Assembly (NCBI GenBank): GCA_016793805.1 | Contig: JAEUIZ010000042.1 | Span: 62,001-126,000 of the forward strand | Source of the DNA: Phycisphaerae bacterium | GTDB lineage: Bacteria > Planctomycetota > Phycisphaerae > Phycisphaerales > UBA1924 | DNA length: 64,000 nt | Reading direction: 5' to 3' | Shown here: positions 9,216 to 25,770 of the stretch, piece by piece | How the letters are laid out: every line of letters begins with the position of its first letter | How positions within the stretch are numbered: position 1 is the first letter of the stretch | Translations under genes and position numbers: made by a program | Notes under the pieces: generated by a model | The model's database searches: none | Told to the model about the DNA's origin: nothing | What the model saw: the letters and a program-made list of their open reading frames with translations, nothing else

Positions 9216-10127
9216 TCAGACTGCACGTCGGCGGCGACCGACAACCCAGCCAGCCCAAGCGCCGACGAAGATCAGCGATGATGGCGGAGGCACAATTGCA
9301 AGGTAATGGGAGTCACCGGTCCCGATCGCAACAAAGGTTCCAGTTGCGACCTGCCCGGAGGAAGTCGCAAGGCTGCCATCCTCTCGAAGTCCCAGTGGCG
9401 AACTCCCGCTTGTTCCCATGTCAATCTGGGTGAAGGGTCCGATCAGTGCGCCCATGGACGGCGGTCGCAATGCGCCCCAATAGATGAGTGAGCCATCGGA
9501 CCGTACACCCGCCGCCCACCCATACGTGATGGCAACATCTCGGTAGGTACCTGGCGGCACGGCGAGTTCCCCCCAGAAGTTGGCTCCCCATCCGACGACG
9601 GTCCCGTCAGCGCGCAGCGCGAGCGCCGAGCCCTCGCCGGCCGTGACGGCAACGAAGTCGTTTCCGGCCGGCGGCGTCAGCGTCGAGAGCACGCCCCATC
9701 CCGCCAACGTGCCATCTGTCCTCACAGCGGCATACGCGTTCGACCCCGCCGCCGCGTGCTTGAACGTCCCGCTCGGCACGTTCAGCCCGCCGTGCGCGTT
9801 GATGCCCCACGCCGCCAGCGTCCCGTTCTCCCGGATCGCGACGAAACTGTCGCGCCCGCCATCAAGCATCGTGAATCGGCCCGTCGGCGGGGGCGTCCCC
9901 AGCCCGCCCCAGAAGTCCCCCCACATCCCGATCGTCCCGTCCTCGCGGATCGCCGCGGTGTTGCTGAAGTCGCCAGACACGGCCTTGAAGAACTCGCCCG
10001 ACGGAAAGTTCAGTTGCCCGCTCGTGTTGGTCCCCCACCCGACCAGCGGCCCGGCAGGCTGGGCCACGCTCGGCGTTGCCGCCGCGAGTCCAACGGCCAC
10101 GATGCGCCAAAGTCTCGTCACGGCCAA
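9216..10127 (-). CDS. RCC1-repeat secreted protein with PEP-CTERM-like tail (intact copy D)
   Basis: This 303-residue protein is the only uninterrupted member of the four RCC1-type genes here. It has a signal peptide (ending PSVAQP) and about six repeats of the form GWGxNxxGQLxxPxGxFxxVxxGxxxxxAIRxDGT, as in beta-propeller RCC1/BNR proteins. The C-terminal tail is VPPPSS plus a hydrophobic segment and RRRR, resembling PEP-CTERM sorting signals, so it is probably processed at the cell envelope. Its function is not known; bacterial RCC1-like propellers generally bind proteins or carbohydrates. It is 9 bp upstream of copy C on the same strand, forming the same tail-type pair as copies B and A. 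Confidence 0.8.
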   Translation of the reverse strand: MAVTRLWRIVAVGLAAATPSVAQPAGPLVGWGTNTSGQLNFPSGEFFKAVSGDFSNTAAIREDGTIGMWGDFWGGLGTPPPTGRFTMLDGGRDSFVAIRENGTLAAWGINAHGGLNVPSGTFKHAAAGSNAYAAVRTDGTLAGWGVLSTLTPPAGNDFVAVTAGEGSALALRADGTVVGWGANFWGELAVPPGTYRDVAITYGWAAGVRSDGSLIYWGALRPPSMGALIGPFTQIDMGTSGSSPLGLREDGSLATSSGQVATGTFVAIGTGDSHYLAIVPPPSSLIFVGAWAGWVVGRRRRAV

Positions 10128-10203
10128 CTCCTTTGCGCGAAGTCAGGGCCGACACCGACCACTCAACTATGCCACGTGTTTCTCGCCTCGCCAGGAAGTC
10201 CCG

Positions 10204-10230
10204 AAAAAAAAACGAACGCGCTCGTTCGCT
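10204..10230 (-). terminator. Orphan rho-independent terminator on the minus strand
   Basis: On the minus strand CGAACG-AGCG-CGTTCG, extendable by two weaker pairs, is followed by nine T. It lies upstream of copy D's start codon, not downstream of any recognised gene, so it either attenuates copy D's leader or ends a small RNA transcribed from between here and rpoB. Confidence 0.75.
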
Positions 10231-10288
10231 GCGTGGCCGCGCCTCGGCCCGAGGAGTCGCTCCATCCGGCACGCCGCCGGCGTCCAGA

Positions 10289-10308
10289 AATAGGGAATAG
10301 TACCTATT
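10289..10308. promoter_or_regulatory. Inverted repeat AATAGG-N8-CCTATT, possible operator
   Basis: A perfect 6-bp inverted repeat with an 8-bp spacer, AT-rich in a GC-rich region, lies about 11 bp upstream of the candidate -35 box for rpoB. Its size and placement fit a dimeric regulator site, but no regulator can be named. Confidence 0.35.
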
Positions 10309-10318
10309 GAGTTCGTTG

Positions 10319-10347
10319 TTCCGCTGCGCCGCGGTCTTGGCTATACT
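10319..10347 (+). promoter_or_regulatory. Candidate rpoB promoter
   Basis: A good -10 box TATACT (10342-10347) is preceded at 17 bp by a weak -35 box TTCCGC. Because rplL ends in a strong terminator and minus-strand genes intervene, rpoBC needs its own promoter, and this is the best candidate in the gap. Confidence 0.4.
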
Positions 10348-10446
10348 GCCGGGTTCCATTCAGACCAGGGTGCGCGCAGCGGGCGGCAATGAGACACGGG
10401 CGGCAGTGGGCGGACACACAGGCAGTGGTGACCAGCGTTTGACCGA

Positions 10447-10466
10447 GTTGAACGCGGTTGTTCAAC
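10447..10466. promoter_or_regulatory. Inverted repeat GTTGAAC-N6-GTTCAAC upstream of rpoB
   Basis: A perfect 7-bp inverted repeat with a 6-nt loop ends 4 nt before the GTGAGGA ribosome-binding site of rpoB. In RNA it would form a hairpin beside the site and might affect translation initiation. This is positional inference only. Confidence 0.35.
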
Positions 10467-10482
10467 CATCGTGAGGACTTCG

Positions 10483-14319
<3,837 letters not shown>

Positions 14320-14452
14320 CGGAGGCTGGAGTCCCGGCGCGCCCGATACCGGCGCCGCCGGCACCCGCCGCATCCGCGGCGCTTCTGTCGAGCCACCCGT
14401 GGGCATGACCGAGATGTGAGACCGCAGCCTGCTCCACTGTCTGGAGAGACCA

Positions 14453-18850
<4,398 letters not shown>

Positions 18851-18992
18851 CGTTCGCGCGCCGCGTCGATCATCTCGGCGACCCGGGCGCGCGTCCCATC
18901 GGCACGGGGCGCGCGGCCGAGCCGGACCGCTCCGCTGCCGACGCCCGCGTGCTCGACACCCGCGACCCCCCGCCCCGGCCTGCGGCCCAGGC

Positions 18993-20831
18993 TTACTCCA
19001 CCGTCACGCTCTTGGCCAAGTTCCGCGGCTTGTCCACGTCGTGCCCGCGCAGCACCGCCGCGTGGTACGCGATCAGTTGCAGCGGGACCACGGTCACCAT
19101 CGGCGAGAGCGGCTCGTCGATCTCCGGCACGTAGATCACGTCCTCCGCCACCTTCCCGATCTCCGCGTCCCCCTCGGTCGCCACCGCGATGACGTGCCCG
19201 CCCCGGGCCCGCACCTCCGAGATGTTGTTCAGCACCTTGTCGTACTGCCGGCCCTTGTTCGCGATGAAGACCGCCGGCATCCCGTCGTTGATGAGCGCGA
19301 TCGGCCCGTGCTTCATCTCCGCCGCGGGCATCCCCTCCGCGTGGATGTACGAGATCTCCTTGAGTTTCAGCGCGCCCTCCAGGGCCGTCGGGTAGTTGTA
19401 CCCCCGCCCCAGGAACAGCCAGTTCTCGCGCTCGCAGTACTTCTCCGCCACCTTCTTGATCCGCTCGTCCTGCTCGAGGACCCGCTCGATCTTCCCGGGG
19501 ATCGACTGCATCTCGCGGATCATCGCGGCGCACTGGTCCGCCGACATGTACCGCCGCCGCGCCAGGAAGAGGCTGATGAGGGCCAGCACCGCGACCTGCC
19601 CGGTGAACGCCTTGGTGCTCGCGACGCCGATCTCCGGGCCCACGCGGAGGTACACGCCCGCGTCGGTCTCGCGCGCGATGCTCGAGCCCACCACGTTCAC
19701 CACGCCCAGCGCCAGCGCCCCGCGGTCCTTGGCCTCCTGCAGCGCCGCGAGCGTGTCCGCCGTCTCGCCGGACTGGCTCACCGCGACCACCACCGTCTGG
19801 TCCTCGATGATCGGGTTGCGATAGCGGAACTCGCTGGCGTACTCCGCGTGCGCCGGGACCTTCGCCAGGTCTTCGAGCAGGTACTCTCCGATCGTCGCCG
19901 CGTGCAGCGCCGTCCCCTGCCCCGTCAGGATCACCCGCCGCGACCGCACCAACTGCTTCGCCAGCGCCGACAGCCCGCCCAGCACGACCTTGCCGTCCTC
20001 GGCCTGGAGCCGCCCGCGCATCGTGTTCCGCAGCGCCGCCGGCTGCTCGAAGATCTCCTTCTGCATGAAGTGCTCGAACCGGCCCAGTTCGATCTGCTCC
20101 AGGTCCAACTCGAGCTGCATCACCTTGGGCGTCACCGCCACGTTCGTCGTCGTCGAGGTGCGGAACCCGTTCCGCGTGATCCTCACCACGTTGTAGTCGT
20201 CCAGCGGGAACGCCTGCGTCGTGTGCGCCACGATCGCCGACGCGTCCGACGCCACCACGTACTCCCCGGCCCCGATCCCCACCATCAGCGGCGCCCCCTT
20301 CCGCGCCACCACCAGCGTGTCCGGCTCCTTCTCGCACATCACGCAGATCGCGTACGCCCCGGTCACCTCGCGCAGCGCCGCCTGCACCGCCGCCTCCAGC
20401 CCCCCCTCGCCCCCCTCGTACAACTCCCCGATGAGCATCGCCAGCACCTCCGTGTCCGTCTCCGACACGAACCGGTGCCCCTTGTCCATCAAATAGGTCT
20501 TCAGCGACGCGTAGTTCTCGATGATCCCGTTGTGGATCACCACGATCCCCGCCTTGTCGTCCCGGTGCGGGTGCGCGTTCAGGTCCGTCACGCCCCCGTG
20601 CGTCGCCCAGCGCGTGTGCGCCATCCCCATCGTCCCCGCCAGCGGGCCGCGGGACGCCAGTTCCGCCTCCAGGTTCGCCACCCGCCCGGCCTTCTTCACC
20701 ACCGTCGCCCGGCCCGCGTGCATCACCGCGATCCCCGCCGAGTCATACCCCCGATACTCCAGCCGCTTCAGGCCCTCGATCAAGAGCGCCTGCGCGGGCT
20801 TCGATCCGACGTACGCGACGATCCCGCACAT
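18993..20831 (-). CDS. glmS: Glutamine--fructose-6-phosphate aminotransferase (isomerising)
   Basis: GlmS makes glucosamine-6-phosphate from fructose-6-phosphate and glutamine, the first step toward UDP-GlcNAc for peptidoglycan and lipopolysaccharide. The 612-residue length is typical. Cys2 of the N-terminal CGIVAYVG is the glutaminase nucleophile after Met removal; RLEYRGYDSAG and the HTRWATHG motif complete that domain. Two SIS sugar-isomerase domains follow (SQSGETADTLAAL; the C-terminal end DKPRNLAKSVTVE is family-typical). A GAGGAG site precedes the start. I see no glmS ribozyme-like structure in the upstream 200 bp. It is convergent with rpoC. Confidence 0.97.
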   Translation of the reverse strand: MCGIVAYVGSKPAQALLIEGLKRLEYRGYDSAGIAVMHAGRATVVKKAGRVANLEAELASRGPLAGTMGMAHTRWATHGGVTDLNAHPHRDDKAGIVVIHNGIIENYASLKTYLMDKGHRFVSETDTEVLAMLIGELYEGGEGGLEAAVQAALREVTGAYAICVMCEKEPDTLVVARKGAPLMVGIGAGEYVVASDASAIVAHTTQAFPLDDYNVVRITRNGFRTSTTTNVAVTPKVMQLELDLEQIELGRFEHFMQKEIFEQPAALRNTMRGRLQAEDGKVVLGGLSALAKQLVRSRRVILTGQGTALHAATIGEYLLEDLAKVPAHAEYASEFRYRNPIIEDQTVVVAVSQSGETADTLAALQEAKDRGALALGVVNVVGSSIARETDAGVYLRVGPEIGVASTKAFTGQVAVLALISLFLARRRYMSADQCAAMIREMQSIPGKIERVLEQDERIKKVAEKYCERENWLFLGRGYNYPTALEGALKLKEISYIHAEGMPAAEMKHGPIALINDGMPAVFIANKGRQYDKVLNNISEVRARGGHVIAVATEGDAEIGKVAEDVIYVPEIDEPLSPMVTVVPLQLIAYHAAVLRGHDVDKPRNLAKSVTVE

Positions 20832-21043
20832 GCAGAGACTCTCCTCGATTCACTCGACCTGACACCCTCGCCACGCCCGAACCCATGAGGGCGTCACGCA
20901 CGCGGGTGGGGCACGGGTTGACGGGGCCGCGGGAACCATCCCGACCGAGAACCCCGTGATGCTATCGGCTCGCCCGAGCCCGCCTCTCACAACTACTGCG
21001 CCCACACGCTTCCAGTTCGCCCCGACAGGGGCCGGTTAGGCCC

Positions 21044-22765
21044 CTACGGCCCGTCCCCCATCCCCGGCAAGGGCTGGAACGTCCCATCCCGCGCCACCCG
21101 CAACTGCCCCGAGTCCCGCAGGTAGTTCAGGATCGCGTTCCGCAGGTTGGTCCGGGCCCGATCACGCGAGTTCGCGGCCCGCTGCAACTCGTTGGCCGCG
21201 TCCACCCGCTTCTGCGTGTCCACCTCGTCCGCCTTGATCTCCAGTTCCCGCATCCGCCGCTGGTTGATGATCACCTGCTCCTCGGCCAGCCGCAACTGGA
21301 ACCGCGCCAGGTCGATCGTCCGCACCGCCTGCCGCACGCCCACCGCCACCTCGTCGCGGAACTGCTCGAAGGCGCGCTGCCTCGACCGATACCCGATCAG
21401 CGCCTGCCGAAGCGCCAGCCGCTCCGTCTCGCGGTCCAGCGGCAGGCCGAACGTCAGCCCCGCGCTGTACCGCAAGTCCTCCCCCTGGAAGTTGACCCCG
21501 CCCTCGCGCGCGTCCGGATCCGTCGGGAGCGCCACCCGCGCGCTCGCGTCCAGGTTCGGGAGCAGCGCGTTCCGCGCGTTCGCGACGGATCGGGCCGCGT
21601 CGTCCAACTGGTCCCGCCGTGTCTGCACGTCCAGCCGATACTCCAGCGCCCTTCGCGACGCCTCGTCCAGCGTGATGTCCGGGTCCGGGATCTCCAGGAG
21701 CGCGTCGTCCACCTCGATCGGCGTCTCCGATGGGAGGCCAAGCCGGATCTTGAACCGCTCCAGTTGCAGGATGTACGACTCGCGCTGCCCCGCCAGCCCC
21801 GCCGTCGCCTCCAGCACCTGGTTCACCGCGATGTTCTTGTCGAACTCCGCGATCCGTCCCGCGTCGAACCGCGCGCTCTGCCCCCGCTCGATCAGTTTCA
21901 AACTCTCGAGTTGCGCCTCCTGGTTGCGGATCTGCGCCCGCGACTGCAAGAGGTCGAAGTAGTCCGCCGCCACGCCCACCAGGAACTGCCGCCGGAACGT
22001 CTCGAACGCCCGCGCCGCGTACACCAACTCCCGCTCCGCCTGGATCAGGCTCTCCTGCGCCACCAGCCCCGCCCCCCGCAGCAGCGGCACCGTCCCGCTC
22101 AGCGCCAACTCCGACGACTGCCGATACCGCCCCGTCGCCTGCTCGCGCAACTGCTCCGTCGCCCGCCACACCCACGCCGCCTCCACCTGCCCGCCATACG
22201 GCAATCGCTTCGTCACCCGCAGGTCGTTCACCACGCTCACCGCGTGCTGGAAGTCCCCTTCGTCGCCCTCGCCGCTGATCGTCACCGACGTGTCGTTGAA
22301 CAGCCGCGGACCCCACAGATGCCGCTCCACCAGGAGCCGGATCGCCGCCAGGATGTAATCCTCTTCGGCGTCCAGGTACTCCCGCGACGTCCGCTGCGCC
22401 TGCTTGAGCGCGTCCGTGAGCGTCAATCGTCGCGCCTGCTCGCCCGACCCGGTGGACCGCTCGGCATACGCCGCCAGCCGCGACGCCACGTCCCGCGTCG
22501 CCTCCGCCGCGTCAAACCGCAACTCGGACGCCGAGGGGTTCACCGTCGCGGGCGTCTTGCTCGTGCCCGCCCGCCGCTCGCCGTCGATCGCGTCGGCAAA
22601 CTCGGCCTCCGGTGCGACGGCACCACCCCCGATCGCCGCCGATCGTTCCGCCGCCAGTCGCCGCGCTCGCGCATCAATGTCCCGCAGCGGGTGCCCGCAT
22701 CCTGCCGCCACAAGGGCAACTCCCGAGGCACCCAGCGTCACTAGCCGTCTCGATCGGTCGGCCAT
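21044..22765 (-). CDS. TolC-like outer membrane efflux lipoprotein
   Basis: This 573-residue protein has a lipobox-like signal (ALVAAGC, Cys23), then long heptad-rich helical regions typical of the outer membrane efflux protein family: QIRNQEAQLESLKLIERGQSARFD, LDVQTRRDQLDDAARSVANARNALLPNLD and FEQFRDEVAVGVRQAVRTIDLARFQLRLAEEQ. Family members form trimeric channel-tunnels that pair with inner membrane pumps. No pump or membrane-fusion gene is adjacent, so the partner is encoded elsewhere. The GGAGAG site upstream supports the start. An alternative is a structural envelope role, since planctomycetes often have several TolC-like paralogues. Confidence 0.85.
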   Translation of the reverse strand: MADRSRRLVTLGASGVALVAAGCGHPLRDIDARARRLAAERSAAIGGGAVAPEAEFADAIDGERRAGTSKTPATVNPSASELRFDAAEATRDVASRLAAYAERSTGSGEQARRLTLTDALKQAQRTSREYLDAEEDYILAAIRLLVERHLWGPRLFNDTSVTISGEGDEGDFQHAVSVVNDLRVTKRLPYGGQVEAAWVWRATEQLREQATGRYRQSSELALSGTVPLLRGAGLVAQESLIQAERELVYAARAFETFRRQFLVGVAADYFDLLQSRAQIRNQEAQLESLKLIERGQSARFDAGRIAEFDKNIAVNQVLEATAGLAGQRESYILQLERFKIRLGLPSETPIEVDDALLEIPDPDITLDEASRRALEYRLDVQTRRDQLDDAARSVANARNALLPNLDASARVALPTDPDAREGGVNFQGEDLRYSAGLTFGLPLDRETERLALRQALIGYRSRQRAFEQFRDEVAVGVRQAVRTIDLARFQLRLAEEQVIINQRRMRELEIKADEVDTQKRVDAANELQRAANSRDRARTNLRNAILNYLRDSGQLRVARDGTFQPLPGMGDGP

Positions 22766-22984
22766 TGTTCTCTCCGTGGCGGACTCGGAATGCCGATTTT
22801 CTGCGTCAATCTATGCCTAACAAAACTCAAACATACTGGTCATTCATCGGGGGGTCGGATACCGTTTGGACCACTTGTACCGGCGCGGAGCGCTGTTGTT
22901 GCGTGGGAACGGCGTCCCCACGATATCCACCTTGGCGTCCCGGGGCTGGCACGCCCCGCATCGCCGCTCGGAGATCCCCTTCCG

Positions 22985-25765
22985 ATGCCCCAGGTCACCT
23001 ACGACGGGCGGAGTTTCATGGTTGACGGCCGACGGATCTGGGTCGTCAGCGGGTCCATCCACTACGCCCGCGTCCCGCGCGACGCCTGGGAATCGCGCAT
23101 CCACGCCGCCAAACTCGCCGGCCTGAACACCATCGAGACCCCGGTCTTCTGGAACCGCCACGAGCCCCGACCAGGCCACTTCGACTTCTCCGGCGACAAC
23201 GACCTCCGCCACTTCATCCAACTCATCGGGCAGGCCGGGCTCCAGTGCATCCTCCGCATCGGGCCCTACATCGGCGTCGATTGGGACTTCGGCGGGCTCC
23301 CCGCCTGGCTCGGTGGGATCGAGGGCATCAAACTCCGCACCGCCAACGGGCCCTTCCTCGAGGCCTGCTCGCGCTACATCACCGCCGTCGCCGATCGCGT
23401 CCGCGACCTCCAGATCACCAGCCCCGGCAAGGGCGGGCCGATCATCCTGGTCCAGAATGAATCCGCGTGGACCTGCGGGGACGACAAACTGGCCGACGCC
23501 TACCTCGGCGAACTCAACCGCTACCTCCGCGAGGCCGGCTTCAACGTCCCCACCATCAACGCCAACAACCTCTGGCAGTCCCCCGAGAGCGAGATCGAGT
23601 GCTGGACCGGCGGGGGCGACCTGCTCTCGACGGTGCGCCAACTCGCCGCCGTCCGCGCCGAGCGACCGCGCCTCGTCGTCGAGTTCAACGTGGGCGGGTC
23701 GCTCTCGTGGGGCGCGGACGACGACGCCGCGGCCGCCGTCGCCGCCGACGCCGCCGCCATCGAGCCCAGGCTCGCCCAGATCCTCGCGGGCGGCGCGCAG
23801 TTCAACATCCACCCCTTCCACGGCGGGACCAACTTCGGTTTCTGGGGTGGCAAGGTCTCCGAGCACTCGCAGTCCGGCAGCGGGTTCGCCACCGCCTCGC
23901 GAAACCCCGGCGCGCCCCTCACCGAGTCCGGGAGTCCCGGCCCAACCTACGCCGCTGTACGCCGCATCTGCACCTTCGCCTCCCGTTTCTCGCGCGTCCT
24001 CTCCAGCCTTGACCCCGCCTTCAGGCCCGTCGTCATCGCCCCGGACTTCGACGGCACCCACGGCACCCGCGCCGGATCCCCTTCCGTTGTCTACGCCAGC
24101 GGCGCCCAGGGCGGCGTCGCCTTCGTCTTCGCAGGGCCCGGCGGCGAGCCAGGTTCCACCCAATCCACGCGCCTCCTCCTCGCCGACGGCACGCTCCTCC
24201 CCGTCGATGTCGATACCGGCTCCGTCGCCTGGTGCCTCTTCAACACCTTCATCGCCGGCCGGTCCAAGATCGACTACACCAACCTCAGCGCCCTGGGCAT
24301 GGTTGGCAGCGTCGTCGTCCTCTTCGGCGCGCCGGGCGCCACCGGCGTCGTCAGCGTCAACGGCTCCCCGCTCCACGTCGATGTCCCGGGCGCCAAGTCC
24401 ACCGACTCCCCCTCGGTCATCGCCCACGAGGGGCTCACCCTCGTCATCTGCTCCCGACAGCAGACCGACCACGTCTTCTTCACCGACGACGCCGTCATCC
24501 TCGGCGCCGTCGGCATGTCCCCCTCGGGCGGGCCAGTCCTCGCACAGGGCAAGCGGCACTACACCCGCCTCGGCGCCGATGGCTCCATGCGAGAGGTCTC
24601 CGGAGCCCACGCCAACGCCAAGCACCACGCCGACCGCCTCACCCTCTCCGAGTGGACCGGCGCCGGCATGGCCGACTACGACAACGGCACCTCCGCACGC
24701 TTCGCCGCCATCGACGGGCCCTCCGACCTCGCCAGCCTCGGCGCTCCCTACGGCTACGGGTGGTACCGACTCCGCCTCAAGGCCGCGGGCGGCAAGGTCC
24801 GCCTGGCCTTCCCCGGTTCGTCCGATCGTCTCCATGTCTTTGTCGATGGCGAGCCCGCCGGGCTCGTCGGCTTCGGGCCGGGCGCCGACCTCTCCATCCC
24901 GATCTCCCTCGGCAAGGGCCCTCGAACCCTCGTCGTCCTCGCCGAGAACCTCGGGCGCGCCTCCGCGGGCGTCCAACTCTCCGGGACCAAGGGCGTCACC
25001 GGGCACCTCTGGGACGCCAAGCCGCTCAAACTTCCCAAGCCCTCCGTCGAGCACGTCGAGCCCATCCAGCCGCTCACCTTCATCTCCCCCATCTGGGAGG
25101 TCCAGCCCGGCGACGTGACACTCCCGGAACGACTCACCTGGTCCGTCGCGCTGCGGAAGAAGTCTCCGCTCATCTTCTCCGCCGGTCCGCTCCGTTGTCG
25201 CGCCCTGCTCCTGGTCAACAAGAAGCCCGTGGCCTTCCTCGACCGCGGGCACGCCCAGGCCGTCACCATCGAGCCCGACACCCTCAAGTCTGGTGCGAAC
25301 TCCATCCAGATCGCTCCGCTGAACGACCCCGGCCTCGCCGACGATCCCTTTGAGGGCATCGCCGCCAACGCCCAACTCATCGAGTGCGCTACCAACCTCT
25401 CGGCCAAGGCCGAGTGGGCCTTCGCGCGCTGGGAGGCCCCACGTGCCTCCGCGTTCCAGAAGGTCAAGGCCGCCAGGCTCGCCGGCCCCACATGGTGGCG
25501 CGCGACCTTCACGCCCCGCGATCTCGGCGCCCCGGTCTACTTTGATGCCTCGGGCCTGACCAAGGGCCAGTTGTACGTCAACGGCCGCCACGTCTCCCGC
25601 TACTTCGCCGCGACTGCCTCCGGCGACCCCGTGCCCCCGCAACGTTCCTACTTCATCCCCCCGTCATGGCTCCGCGCCGATGAAGAGAACGAACTCGTGC
25701 TCTTCGACGAGCACGGCGCCTCGCCCGCGAAGTGCCGCCTGGTCCACCAGCCCGATCCGCGCTGA
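22985..25765 (+). CDS. GH35 family beta-galactosidase-like glycoside hydrolase
   Basis: The N-terminal 330 residues match the GH35 TIM barrel: VVSGSIHYARVP, the HEPRPGHFDFSG segment, GPYIGVDWDFGGLPAWL, and the two catalytic glutamates expected for retaining GH35 enzymes, the acid/base at Glu159 (in VQNES) and the nucleophile at Glu233 (in VVEFNVGG). The family acts on terminal beta-galactosides. The rest of the 926 residues looks like beta-sandwich jelly-roll domains, as in other GH35 proteins. The start at 22985 gives the natural MPQVTYDGRSFMVDG beginning; no signal peptide is seen with this start, so it may be cytoplasmic. It is divergent from the TolC-like gene and is not in an operon. Confidence 0.88.
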   Translation: MPQVTYDGRSFMVDGRRIWVVSGSIHYARVPRDAWESRIHAAKLAGLNTIETPVFWNRHEPRPGHFDFSGDNDLRHFIQLIGQAGLQCILRIGPYIGVDWDFGGLPAWLGGIEGIKLRTANGPFLEACSRYITAVADRVRDLQITSPGKGGPIILVQNESAWTCGDDKLADAYLGELNRYLREAGFNVPTINANNLWQSPESEIECWTGGGDLLSTVRQLAAVRAERPRLVVEFNVGGSLSWGADDDAAAAVAADAAAIEPRLAQILAGGAQFNIHPFHGGTNFGFWGGKVSEHSQSGSGFATASRNPGAPLTESGSPGPTYAAVRRICTFASRFSRVLSSLDPAFRPVVIAPDFDGTHGTRAGSPSVVYASGAQGGVAFVFAGPGGEPGSTQSTRLLLADGTLLPVDVDTGSVAWCLFNTFIAGRSKIDYTNLSALGMVGSVVVLFGAPGATGVVSVNGSPLHVDVPGAKSTDSPSVIAHEGLTLVICSRQQTDHVFFTDDAVILGAVGMSPSGGPVLAQGKRHYTRLGADGSMREVSGAHANAKHHADRLTLSEWTGAGMADYDNGTSARFAAIDGPSDLASLGAPYGYGWYRLRLKAAGGKVRLAFPGSSDRLHVFVDGEPAGLVGFGPGADLSIPISLGKGPRTLVVLAENLGRASAGVQLSGTKGVTGHLWDAKPLKLPKPSVEHVEPIQPLTFISPIWEVQPGDVTLPERLTWSVALRKKSPLIFSAGPLRCRALLLVNKKPVAFLDRGHAQAVTIEPDTLKSGANSIQIAPLNDPGLADDPFEGIAANAQLIECATNLSAKAEWAFARWEAPRASAFQKVKAARLAGPTWWRATFTPRDLGAPVYFDASGLTKGQLYVNGRHVSRYFAATASGDPVPPQRSYFIPPSWLRADEENELVLFDEHGASPAKCRLVHQPDPR

Positions 25766-25770
25766 TCGCG

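Larger units (their letters stand above)
10128..10482. other. Intergenic regulatory region between RCC1 copy D and rpoB
   Basis: This 355-bp gap separates divergent genes. It contains the orphan minus-strand terminator (10204-10230), an AATAGG/CCTATT inverted repeat (10289-10308), a candidate rpoB promoter (-10 at 10342-10347) and a GTTGAAC/GTTCAAC inverted repeat (10447-10466) next to the rpoB ribosome-binding site. No coding frame in it looks real. Confidence 0.6.

Noticed and set aside
20832-21043. glmS ribozyme upstream of glmS
   Set aside because: No structure or conserved core resembling the glmS ribozyme was seen; the leader is ordinary GC-rich sequence.
22844-25642. Long minus-strand frame opposite the GH35 gene
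   Set aside because: Its translation is low-complexity Gly/Asp/Glu/Val sequence mirroring the sense codons; the plus-strand frame has both GH35 catalytic glutamates.
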